From contig NZ_SIHJ01000005.1 in assembly GCF_007859765.1 (NCBI RefSeq), positions 1 to 64,000 on the forward strand: a stretch of DNA of 64,000 bases, given 5' to 3'. Source of the DNA: Posidoniimonas corsicana (GTDB lineage: Bacteria; Planctomycetota; Planctomycetia; Pirellulales; Lacipirellulaceae). Made by a program: the position numbers and the translations under genes. Below the pieces are notes generated by a model that was not told where the DNA came from, did not search any database, and saw only the letters and a list, made by a program, of their open reading frames with translations. How positions within the stretch are numbered: position 1 is the stretch's first letter; each line of letters starts with the position of its first letter. Positions 8,790-16,932 of this stretch are shown here, one piece after another.

Positions 8790-8822
8790 AGCCCCGCGTT
8801 CGGTTGAACGCGGGGCTTTTTT
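8790..8822 (+). terminator. Intrinsic terminator after the sigma-factor gene
   Basis: AGCCCCGCGTTC (8790-8801), a GGTT loop and GAACGCGGGGCT (8806-8817) form a perfect 12-bp stem that runs directly into six T residues (8817-8822). It lies 28 bases after the stop codon. Confidence 0.9.
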
Positions 8823-8823
8823 C

Positions 8824-8988
8824 GTCAGGTCCGCGCCGCGGTGTCTGAGGCAGCGAACGGAGTGGAACACTAGTCGACGCTGATAGCAGCGATCCGGGTT
8901 TCTGAGTCTTCCCAGCTTCCGAACGCGCCGACACGATCCGAGCTTTACCCCCGCCAGGCCCCGTGCTCGAATGCACCCGGGGCTTTCT
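8824..8988 (+). ncRNA. Candidate small RNA ending in its own terminator
   Basis: This 165-base interval lies between two rho-independent terminators and has no open frame worth calling. It contains a CGCTG-ATAG-CAGCG hairpin at 8878-8891. The second terminator would be pointless for the sigma-factor gene, which already has a strong one, so a separate short transcript is possible. I see no clear promoter, and it does not match an RNA family that I can recognise. Confidence 0.25.
8958..8988 (+). terminator. Second intrinsic terminator
   Basis: GCCCCG (8958-8963) pairs with CGGGGC (8978-8983). The stem continues as TGC/GCA after a two-base bulge, and TTTCTTC follows. It stands just upstream of the next gene at 9006. 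Confidence 0.6.
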
Positions 8989-9005
8989 TCGTTTGAGGGG
9001 CGCGC

Positions 9006-9971
9006 ATGGGTTTGTTCAGCATGAGCTACCGGCGGTTCTCGCTCCGGGCGCTGCTCTGCCTGACGACCGTGGCGTGCGTCGGCCTGGGCTGGTGGACCTA
9101 CCGCGCGCGGGAGCAGCGTTCCGCGGTGCGGACCCTCACGGAGCTTGGCGCCAACTGTGTGTACGACCGCCGCTCCGGCACGGCGCCCGGCTGGCTGCTG
9201 ACCGCCCTTGGTCCCGACTACTTCTACGGGGTCGCGCTCGTCCAGCTCAACCTGAGCCCGATGCCTCCGCCCCCGCGTCCAAACCTAACGTCTGGCCTGC
9301 CGCTGCCAACGATGCCCCGGGGCGCCCCGCTGCAAGACCACGAGCTAGCGGCCGCCGTGCAAGCGGCGCGCAGCCTGGGATCGCTCCGCTCGGTGTGGCT
9401 CAGGTTGCCCGCCGCGTCCGCTGCGGCGCGGGCCGACACGCTCGCTCCGATCTTCGCCAAGATCGACACGCTGATGATCTGCCGCGAGCCGCCGGGCGAT
9501 GAGCAGGGCTCGTCGCCCACGGGGCTGTTCGGCCTCCCGGAGCGCGACCCGGCCGCGCTCTCCCTCCCTCCACTGCTGCCCAACCTGGAGCTGCTGGTGC
9601 TAGAAGCCTGCGAGCTGAACCCCGCCGACCTGCGTCAAATCGCTTCCTGCGATCAGCTTGCCCAGCTCGACCTCTACCGCTGCGCGGTGCGGTGCAACAA
9701 CCTGAACCGGCTCGCCGGCGCCATGAGCCTGCAGAACCTCCACCTGTTAAACATGGACTGGGTCGAACTGCCCTACAACTCGAATGGTGATCTGATGGGA
9801 AAGCAGTTTCTGAAACCGTCCGACCTCGCCGCTAGGGCCGGGCGAGAGCAGTTCTTCCCGGCCGATCGAAACCAGCGACTGCGAGAGCTCTTGCCTGGGG
9901 TGGCCACGCTACACCAGTACGTTGTGGACGATTACGTCATCCAGAGCATCCCACTGGCGCCGTCCCGATAG
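9006..9971 (+). CDS. Membrane-anchored leucine-rich-repeat-like protein
   Basis: The 321-residue product starts with SYRRFSLRALLCLTTVACVG, the basic RFSLRxLL plus single membrane helix found at the N-terminus of many planctomycete surface proteins. The C-terminal half shows irregular leucine-rich-repeat spacing: PNLELLVLEACEL, DQLAQLDLYRC and SLQNLHLLNMDWVEL at about residues 195-260. This suggests a short LRR sheet exposed outside the cytoplasm and used for binding. The ATG at 9006 is preferred over 9021 because GAGGGG stands at the correct distance before it. The gene lies directly after a terminator and probably has its own promoter. The lipoprotein hydrolase gene follows on the same strand, 158 bases later. 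The ligand and role are unknown. Confidence 0.65.
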   Translation: MGLFSMSYRRFSLRALLCLTTVACVGLGWWTYRAREQRSAVRTLTELGANCVYDRRSGTAPGWLLTALGPDYFYGVALVQLNLSPMPPPPRPNLTSGLPLPTMPRGAPLQDHELAAAVQAARSLGSLRSVWLRLPAASAAARADTLAPIFAKIDTLMICREPPGDEQGSSPTGLFGLPERDPAALSLPPLLPNLELLVLEACELNPADLRQIASCDQLAQLDLYRCAVRCNNLNRLAGAMSLQNLHLLNMDWVELPYNSNGDLMGKQFLKPSDLAARAGREQFFPADRNQRLRELLPGVATLHQYVVDDYVIQSIPLAPSR

Positions 9972-10129
9972 CGCGCGTGTCTTTGCATCATCAAACGCCG
10001 CGGCTACTTGATACGAACGGCGCGAGTTCAAGGCCGCTTGCTGCGGTTGACTGGGAACGGTCCGTTCTGCTACCTAGCCCCGCCGGCGCCGGATGTCGCG
10101 CCGACGCTGCTTACTCCCCGGGGCCGACG

Positions 10130-10978
10130 ATGCGCGCTACAGGATTGATTGCACTAGCGGTCTGGCTGCTTGGCGCGGCCGGCTGCGCCCGGCTCGGACC
10201 GCTGTCTCCGCTGGCGCCGCTGGAACGCGCGGCGCTGTACCACCCGGCGGAGTACCCGATCGGCGACTGGTTCCCCGAGGACCTGGAGTACGAGGACGCC
10301 TGGTTCCGCGCCGCGGACAACGTGCGGCTGCACGGCTGGTACGCCCCGCACGACGAGCCGCGCGGCGTGGCGCTCTGCCTGCACGGCAACGCCGGCAACA
10401 TCACGCACCGCGCCGCGATGCTGCGCACGCTGAACGGCCTGGGGCTGTCGACCCTCGTGTTCGACTACCGCGGCTACGGCCGCAGCCAGGGCAAGCCGAG
10501 CGAACACGGCATCCTACAGGACGCCCGCGCCGCGAGGGCGTGGCTGGCCGAGCGGGCCGGCGTCGTGGAGCGGGATGTCGTGCTCATCGGCGGCTCGCTT
10601 GGCGGCGGCGTGGCGGTCGACCTGGCCGCCCGGGACGGCGCCCGCGGGCTGGTGCTCAGCAGCACGTTCACCTCGCTGCCGGACGTCGGAGCGCACCACC
10701 TGCCGCTGCTGCCAACCGGCCTGCTGATGACCAACCGGCTCGACTCGCTGTCGCTTATCAAGCAGTACCACGGGCCGCTGCTGCAGTACCACGGCGAGGC
10801 GGACACGGTGGTTCCCTATGAGCTGGGGCGCGAGCTGTTCGACGCCGCGCCCGGCCCCAAGCGATTCGTGTCGCAGGAGGGAGCGGGCCACAACGACGAC
10901 CTGAGCGCCGAGTTCTTCGCCTCGCTGGACGCATTCCTCGACTCGCTGCCGCCCGAAGAGCAGCCAACCGCGGGCTAG
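10130..10978 (+). CDS. Alpha/beta-hydrolase lipoprotein
   Basis: The 282-residue protein has a lipoprotein signal (GLIALAVWLLGAAGC, lipobox LGAAGC at about residues 12-17) and an alpha/beta-hydrolase fold close to the BEM46/ABHD13 group of serine hydrolases. The oxyanion region is LCLHGNAGN, the nucleophile elbow is GGSLGGG with Ser about residue 158, the acid is the Asp of GEADTVVP, and the catalytic His is in GAGHND. The full triad argues for an active esterase or peptidase facing the periplasm. The ATG at 10130 was chosen because it begins the signal peptide. The substrate is not evident. Its neighbours are the LRR-like protein before and the LamG protein after. Confidence 0.85.
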   Translation: MRATGLIALAVWLLGAAGCARLGPLSPLAPLERAALYHPAEYPIGDWFPEDLEYEDAWFRAADNVRLHGWYAPHDEPRGVALCLHGNAGNITHRAAMLRTLNGLGLSTLVFDYRGYGRSQGKPSEHGILQDARAARAWLAERAGVVERDVVLIGGSLGGGVAVDLAARDGARGLVLSSTFTSLPDVGAHHLPLLPTGLLMTNRLDSLSLIKQYHGPLLQYHGEADTVVPYELGRELFDAAPGPKRFVSQEGAGHNDDLSAEFFASLDAFLDSLPPEEQPTAG

Positions 10979-11213
10979 CAACCGCCCAGCAGCTGCCGGC
11001 GGAAGCCCGGCGGTTCCGAGGCCTACAAGTGTTGGCGCAGCGCCTCGGCAGGCAGCCCCAAGCGGCGAGCCGCGGCGTATCCGGCGCCGCCCGCGCATCC
11101 GGCGCCACCCGACACCGCGACGGCCAGACGCGGCGGCCGCGCCCGCGGGCCGCGCGGGCGGTGGGACGTACGTTTCCGGTGGACCCGCACTGGCCACCCG
11201 CCCGCCACGCCGC

Positions 11214-14200
11214 ATGCCCCGTCGACTGTTTTTCCTGCTGACCGCCGTCGCGCTGCTCGACGCGTGCGGGCTCCGCCGCGCCGTCGCGGCCGACCTGCTG
11301 TTCGTCCGCACCAACTCCGGCGCGTACACCAGCGAGGAGCAGGCGCGGGTGACGCAGCTCGAGTCGTGGGGCTACACGGTCACGCCGATCTGGGACGGCG
11401 ACTCGCAGGCCAACTTCGACGCGGCCGTCGCGGCGGCGGACGTGGCCTTCGCCGGCAGCACCGTGGACGATCACGAGCTCCTCTACAAGCTCCGCACGGC
11501 AGGGTGCGGCGTCGTAAGCGAGACGCACGGCCTGGACGAGGAGTTCGGCTACGTGAGCGCCGAAGGGTACAACGTTTCGGCCAGCACGATCGAGTCGGTG
11601 GACAACTCGCACACGGTTACCGCCGGCCTCGCGCCTGGAACGGTGACGATCGTTTCGTCCGCGCAGGAATTGTCCGCGAACAACGGCACGATCGCCACGG
11701 GGATGACGGTGCTGGCCAACCAGAACTACGGGCTGTCGCTCGGCGTCCTCGAGGCCGGCGGCGCGCTGGCCAACACCCACAACAGCAACAGCACCGCCAG
11801 CGGCCGCCGCGTGCGCATGCCCTGGGGCTACACGTTCAGCTGGTCGTCGCTCAACGCCGACGGCCTGCTGATCCTGCAGAACGCGCTGAGCTGGGCCTCC
11901 GCCGGCGACGACACCGACCTGCTGCTGCACTGGAAGCTCGACGAGACTTGCGGCGCGACGGCCACGGACTCCTCTCCCTACACCCGCGACGGAACCGTTT
12001 CGGGAACGACCGCCTGGACCGCCGCGCCGCGGAAGAACGGCCTGAGCACCGGCGCCGGCGGCAGGGTGGCCGTGACGGACGAGCTGGGCGAACCGGCAAG
12101 CTGGACCGTCGCCGGCTGGGCCGACACCACGGGCACGGAAGCCGACGGCGCCGCCGTGGTGAGCGTCGGCGACTGTGTGGCGCTGCTGTCCCACTACAGC
12201 GGCAGCGGCTCGCCGGCCGTGGCGTACTGGAACGGCTCGGCGTTGCAGTACGTGACCGCGTCGGGCGGCAGCCAGGTGGGCGCCGGCTGGCGGCACTACG
12301 CCGCCACCTTCGACAACGCCACCAAGTCGCTGCGGATCTACATCGACGGCGAGCTGGCCGGCAGCGGAACCACCAGCGGGTCGCCCGTCTACGACGTGGG
12401 GACCCGGACGGTCGCCGGCGACGTCGACACCACCTACTACGCGATGCAGCTGACCGGCGCCCTAGACGACATCCGGGTGTACAACCGGCCGCTGTCGGAC
12501 GCCGAGGTGGCCGAGCTGTTCGGCTTCATGGGCCACTGGCGGCTGGACGAAGAGAGCGGCGCCACCGCCTACGACTCGTCACCGAGCGGCAACGACGGCG
12601 ACTACCTCAACGCCCCCTATCTGGGCAGCCAGGGGGCGCGGACCAACAGCGTCACGCTGGCGGCCGACACCGGCCACGACCGGGTCCGCATCCCCCACGG
12701 CGCCATCGACGGGCAGACCGAGGCGACCGTGGCGTGGTGGATGCGGACCTCCAAGACCGGCGAGCAGGCGGTGCTCAGCGGCGCCAACGCGACGTTCTCC
12801 CAGGCGAACTCGTTCCTGCTGTTCTTCAGCAACCACAAGACCTTCACGCCCTACCTGGATGGGACCAACAAGTCACTCGGCATCAACTCGATCGCCGACG
12901 ACCGCTGGCGGCATTTCGTGTTCACGCACGACCGCGCCAGCGGCGCCGCCGAGCTGTTCATCAACGGCCAGTCGGCCGGCACGCTCTCGTACCCCGCGCG
13001 GACGGGGACTTTCTCCGTCAGCGCCAACGGCCTGATCCTCGGCGAGGAGCAGGACTCGGTCGGCGGAGGGTTCGTAGAGTCGCAGGCGCTGGTGGGCGAC
13101 CTGGACGACGTCCGGATCTACAACCGCATCCTGTCGCAGGAAGAGATCGCCGCGCTGTACGGGCTGATCGGCCACTGGCGGCTCGACGAGGCCAGCGGGA
13201 CCACCGCGGCCGACTCATCCGGCGCCGGCAACGACGGCACGTACAACGGCGGACCGGCGCTGGCGGCCGCGGGGCCCTACCCCGGCGACGGCGCCAACTC
13301 GGCCGAGCTCGACGGCGCGGGCGACTACGTCGACCTGCCAGACCTGGCGGTCGACTTCCAGGACGGGTGCACCCTGTCGTGCTGGGCCCGCCCAACCTCC
13401 AACGGCGTGTGGGAGCGGTTCGTCGACCTCGGCAACGGCGCCGGCGGCGACAACCTGCTGTTCGGGCGGCGGTCGACCTCCAACGACCTGACCGTGCACC
13501 TGTACGGCGGGTCGCTCGGCGGGTCACAAATCATCACCGCCACCGATGGCCTCACCAACGACCAGTGGCGCCACTACGTCGCGGTGGTCGACCACCAGGG
13601 GCAGGCGACCCTGTACCGCGACGGCGTCGAGCTGACCACGGCGACCATCGGCGTGCCCTCGAGCGAGCAGCGTGCGGACAACTTCATCGGCCGGAGCAAC
13701 TGGGGCGCCGACGCCAACTTCCAGGGCCGGCTGCACGACGTGCGGCTCTACAACCGACCGCTTTCGTTGAGCGAGATCGGCGAGCTCTACGGGCTGGTCG
13801 GGCAGTGGAAGCTGGACGAGTCGAGCGGCTCGGTGGCGGTCGACTCGTCGCTGATGCAGCAGCACGGGACCTACGCGGGCGGCGTCGCGTTGGGGGGCGC
13901 CGGGCCGGTGAGCAACCTGCAGGCCGCGTCGTTTGACGGCGTCGACGGCCACGTGCAGCTGCCGAGCTACTCGACCGACTTCTCGCGCGGCGTCACGCTG
14001 ATGGCGTGGGGCAAGCCGTCGGCGGCGCCCTACTGGGCCCGCTTCCTCGAGCTGAGCAACGGCGAGGACGTCGACAACCTGGTGCTCGCCCGCGACGAAA
14101 CGACCAGCACGCTGGCCGCCACCAACCACGACGGCAGCCTCAGCGCGGTCGAGCGGATGTACGCGGCCGACGCCATCACCAACAGCACGTGGCAGCACTA

Positions 14201-14468
14201 CGCGTTCACGCTCGACTCCACTGGCCTGGGCACGCTGTACGTCAACGGCGAGTCGGTCGCGACCGACGTCATGGGCACGCCGAGCGACGCCGTCCGCGCG
14301 ACCAACTACATCGCCCGCAGCTCGTACGGCGTTGACGGCTACTACCAGGGCCAGACCTACGACGCCCGCGTCTACAACCGCCCGGCCACCGCGGAAGAGA
14401 TCGAGGCCGCCTACCAGTCGGGCCGTGTGCAGGGACTGCGGATCATCCGCTGGGTCGAGTCGCGGTAG
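11214..14468 (+). CDS. Large secreted protein with four LamG/ConA-like domains
   Basis: The 1084-residue product has a signal peptide ending near VAADLLF (residue 27). A roughly 200-residue N-terminal alpha/beta-type domain follows, and then four LamG/concanavalin-A-like modules begin at about residues 238, 439, 651 and 860. Each module opens with the same sentence, (H/Q)W(K/R)LDE-x-G-x-x-A-x-DSS, and closes with D(D/V/A)R(V/I/L)YNRxLS. Such domains bind carbohydrate or protein on the surface. The N-terminal domain resembles the body of the two PEP-CTERM proteins at 61381 and 62668, including a VSAxTIES-type region and a final stretch near LLILQNALSW. The protein has no PEP-CTERM tail but ends in LRIIRWVESR, an ending I associate with planctomycete LamG proteins. 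The function is probably adhesion or polysaccharide binding. Confidence 0.8.
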   Translation: MPRRLFFLLTAVALLDACGLRRAVAADLLFVRTNSGAYTSEEQARVTQLESWGYTVTPIWDGDSQANFDAAVAAADVAFAGSTVDDHELLYKLRTAGCGVVSETHGLDEEFGYVSAEGYNVSASTIESVDNSHTVTAGLAPGTVTIVSSAQELSANNGTIATGMTVLANQNYGLSLGVLEAGGALANTHNSNSTASGRRVRMPWGYTFSWSSLNADGLLILQNALSWASAGDDTDLLLHWKLDETCGATATDSSPYTRDGTVSGTTAWTAAPRKNGLSTGAGGRVAVTDELGEPASWTVAGWADTTGTEADGAAVVSVGDCVALLSHYSGSGSPAVAYWNGSALQYVTASGGSQVGAGWRHYAATFDNATKSLRIYIDGELAGSGTTSGSPVYDVGTRTVAGDVDTTYYAMQLTGALDDIRVYNRPLSDAEVAELFGFMGHWRLDEESGATAYDSSPSGNDGDYLNAPYLGSQGARTNSVTLAADTGHDRVRIPHGAIDGQTEATVAWWMRTSKTGEQAVLSGANATFSQANSFLLFFSNHKTFTPYLDGTNKSLGINSIADDRWRHFVFTHDRASGAAELFINGQSAGTLSYPARTGTFSVSANGLILGEEQDSVGGGFVESQALVGDLDDVRIYNRILSQEEIAALYGLIGHWRLDEASGTTAADSSGAGNDGTYNGGPALAAAGPYPGDGANSAELDGAGDYVDLPDLAVDFQDGCTLSCWARPTSNGVWERFVDLGNGAGGDNLLFGRRSTSNDLTVHLYGGSLGGSQIITATDGLTNDQWRHYVAVVDHQGQATLYRDGVELTTATIGVPSSEQRADNFIGRSNWGADANFQGRLHDVRLYNRPLSLSEIGELYGLVGQWKLDESSGSVAVDSSLMQQHGTYAGGVALGGAGPVSNLQAASFDGVDGHVQLPSYSTDFSRGVTLMAWGKPSAAPYWARFLELSNGEDVDNLVLARDETTSTLAATNHDGSLSAVERMYAADAITNSTWQHYAFTLDSTGLGTLYVNGESVATDVMGTPSDAVRATNYIARSSYGVDGYYQGQTYDARVYNRPATAEEIEAAYQSGRVQGLRIIRWVESR

Positions 14469-14527
14469 CGCGAGTACGCACTGGCGGGCCGACCAGCGAA
14501 GGCGCTGTCACCTCGATTTCCCGAACG

Positions 14528-16031
14528 CTAGAAACTCCAGCGGACCTGGGAGTGGAATCCGGCGCCCGAATTCTCTGGCAGCGACCGGTAGATCGTTTCA
14601 CGCCAGGTGAACTCGAAGCCGACCCGGCAGACCTTGTTCGCGTCCCAGAGCAGGTTGGCGAAGTAGGTGTCGTTCTGCACGCGTCCCAACGCCAACGGGT
14701 CGGCGGTCACGTCGGCGTCCCGCGGGTCGTCGATGCCGTAGCCCCAATGGCTGTGCAGGCAGGGCGTGAGGTACACGTAGGCCTCGCACCATCCGCCGCT
14801 CGTGCGGATCGAATTCAGGGTGTCGACGTTCACCATCTGGAGGATGCCGCCGTTGTAGGTGCCGAGCCCCCGCCCGGTGTGGTATTCGGCCGCGAAGCCG
14901 AACATCGGGCTCACCCGCCAGCGGACGTCGGCGCCCAGCCCCCACACGTCGGCCACCACCTGGGGGTCGGGCGGGAGCGGGGTGGTGCGGACCTGTCCGA
15001 CGATGCCGGACACGCCCACCTCGAATGGCCGCGGCGCCCTGCGGCGCGCCAAGCGCCAACGCCAGGCGCCCCTCGACGTTGGGCCAGCCGTTGTCTTCAC
15101 TGATGCCGAACGTGGGGTCGACCGTTGTTGGAACCGGCTCGCTCAGCGCGCCCTGCACGGTCCACTGCACCTGCTTGCTGGGGTTGAAGTACCGCTCGAG
15201 CCGCACCTGGCCGCGGAACGCGTTGCCCGAGTTGCCCGAGGCGGAGAGCGCTGAGAACGGGAGGATGGTCGGCAGCAGCGGGTTGAACACGTCGAACTGC
15301 AGGCCCGCCGCGAACCGCCAGTCGTCGTTCCGCACCTCGCCGAACGCCAGCATCGGCAGGAAGCCGTACTTGTCCGCCAGCACGTTGTCGTTGTAGAAGA
15401 TGCCCAGCACCTGGCCGCCCGTCTGCCAGCCGCCGATCCGAGGGCCCGTGAAGGCCGCGCCCAGCGAGCTCTGCCGCCCGTGCAGGTCGAACGTGTTGTC
15501 GTCCCGCCCCGCGATGGCGCCCGGCGCCAAGAAGTAGGGCGTGCCCGGCGAAACAGGGCGGGCCTCGCTGAACAGCATGTCGGCGGTCAGGGTCCCGAAC
15601 ACGCTGACATTGTAGAAGGGGTTCAGCGTCGAGACCCGCGGGCAGTCGACGCAGGGCGCCTCGGGCGTGGGACACAGGCAGGAGTAGCAGCCGCTGCAGC
15701 CGCAGCAGCAACCGGCGCCGCACGTTCCGCAACAGCCCGAATCATCCAGGCAGCTCCCGCAGGTAACGCTGTCGCAGCCGATGTCCGTTCCCCAGCTGCA
15801 CTGCGACGTGAGCCAGCTGTCGTCGGCGTCCAGACGCTGGATGAGCGCGTTGTGGTCCGCCTCGCGCTGCGCATCCCGCTCACGTAGGGACTTCAGCTCC
15901 TCCTGGATCGCGTCGAGCTGCAGGCGGGAGACCTCGACCATGTCCCCAGCCTCATCGGGCGTCGGCGCGGCGCCCAGCAAGGAGCACGCGCAAACCAACA
16001 CCTGAGCCAACGCCATTGAGCCGTGTTTCAC
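14528..16031 (-). pseudogene. Cys-rich outer-membrane beta-barrel (porin-like) protein, split by a +1 frameshift
   Basis: Two adjacent frames together make one protein of about 500 residues. The first frame, from GTG at 16031, gives a signal peptide (KHGSMALAQVLVCACSLLGA), a short coiled-coil-like stretch (LQLDAIQEELKSLRERDAQ), a Cys-rich segment with 16 cysteines in about 53 residues, and beta-strand-rich sequence with alternating aromatic residues as far as NVEGRLALALGAPQ. The second frame resumes at RPFEVGVSGIVGQ and ends with a C-terminal aromatic residue (SQVRWSF), typical of a barrel protein. The total length is 3n+1 bases, so one extra base near 15029-15055 explains the break. The GTG start is supported by GGAGG eight bases upstream. 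Whether this is a real mutation or a read error in a GCC/GGC-rich spot cannot be decided here. The family is probably a planctomycete barrel protein of unknown substrate. Confidence 0.75.
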
Positions 16032-16343
16032 CACAATCGCCTCCGCGAGTGCTCTCAGGGGGTCTTCCCGCCGGCTGCGCGGCGCAACCTGCATTACTCC
16101 TGCCACAGGAACCTTAGGAGGGATCGGCGCCACAGTCCTGCAAACCGCTCGATCTAGCAGGATTAGCGGTTATGACGACCGACGATCTTCCCGCACCGTC
16201 AAAGTCCAACAGGGCGGCGGGGGTCACCTAGGATGTGCGAAGCAGGTTGGGCGGCCCGGTCGATCCGCCTTGACTCCGTTTACATATGTAATCTATGGTG
16301 CCCCGCAGACGAAGGATTCGCCCCCGCACCTGAGGAACCCGCC
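16032..16343. other. Divergent regulatory region between the barrel gene and blaI
   Basis: These 312 bases separate two divergent genes. They hold the BlaI-type promoter and operator at 16270-16299, and upstream of the barrel gene the GGAGG site at 16036-16046. I see no small gene. Confidence 0.6.
16270..16299 (+). promoter_or_regulatory. Promoter with an embedded BlaI/MecI-type operator
   Basis: TTGACT (16270-16275) and TATGGT (16294-16299) form a -35/-10 pair with an 18-base spacer. The palindrome TTACATATGTAA (16280-16291) lies within this spacer and contains the TACA-TGTA core typical of BlaI/MecI operators. A repressor bound here would block RNA polymerase, so autorepression of the gene at 16344 is expected. 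Confidence 0.65.
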
Positions 16344-16721
16344 GTGGCAGACAGCGTCGCTATCTCCGATGCGGAGTGGCTGGTGATGAACGTCGTGTGG
16401 GACGACCAGCCGGTCGAGGCGCAGCAGGTGGTTGACCGGCTGTCCGCCGCCAACGACTGGTCGCCCGCCACCATCAAGACCATGCTCCACCGGCTGGTGA
16501 AGAAGCAGGCGCTCACGTTCGAGCGGGATGGCAAGCGGTACCTGTACCGCGCCGCCGCCCGCCGGGGCGACTGCGTGCGGCGGGCCAGCCGCTCGTTCCT
16601 CGACCGCGTGTTCGGCGGCTCGGCCGCGCCGGCCCTGATGCACCTGGTCAAGAACTCCAAGCTAACCGACGACGAGGTGGCCGAGCTCCGCCGCCTGCTC
16701 GACAAGAAGTCCGCCGACTAG
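16344..16721 (+). CDS. blaI: BlaI/MecI/CopY-family transcriptional repressor
   Basis: The 125-residue protein has the length and layout of the BlaI/MecI family. Its N-terminal winged helix shows ISDAEWLVMNVVWDDQPVEAQQVVDRL and then ATIKTMLHRLVKKQAL (recognition helix and wing). The C-terminal dimerisation region (SRSFLDRVFGGSAAPALMHLVK) carries the usual protease-sensitive segment. The GTG at 16344 is chosen because it gives the normal family length and has GAGG eight bases upstream; an upstream in-frame ATG at 16233 would add 37 unlike residues and include the operator in the coding part. The M56 protease gene follows 211 bases later, matching the classical blaI-blaR1 order. In the family, signal-activated BlaR1 leads to cleavage of the repressor. 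The ligand sensed here is unknown. Confidence 0.9.
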   Translation: MADSVAISDAEWLVMNVVWDDQPVEAQQVVDRLSAANDWSPATIKTMLHRLVKKQALTFERDGKRYLYRAAARRGDCVRRASRSFLDRVFGGSAAPALMHLVKNSKLTDDEVAELRRLLDKKSAD

Positions 16722-16870
16722 CGGGGAGTCGCCCCCAGGTTCCCGTGCGATCCTACTAGTACGCTCTCCCTAAAATGGCTTCCTGTGATGCACTCGGGCG
16801 TGAGCACGAATCCCGCAGTTTACGAAGGGTTTCGTGCGGACCCAACGGCCCCGCTACAGGAACGTTGTTC

Positions 16871-16912
16871 GTGCCACTGGCACTAGCCGCAGGGCGTTAG
16901 CCCCCGGTTGCC
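16871..16912. repeat. Short palindromic element of planctomycete type
   Basis: GTGCCACTGGCAC (16871-16883) is a perfect hairpin with a three-base loop and is followed by GGGCGTTAGCCCCCGGTTGCC. A similar GGGCCTTAGCCCCCAGTT stretch is at 361-378. I recognise both pieces as the kind of short intergenic repeats that recur in planctomycete genomes. Confidence 0.4.
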
Positions 16913-16932
16913 AACCCAAGGAAGGTTCGATC

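Noticed and set aside
16233-16343. Longer BlaI start at the ATG at 16233
   Set aside because: It would place the operator and the -10 box inside the coding region and add 37 residues unlike the family; GTG 16344 has a good ribosome site.
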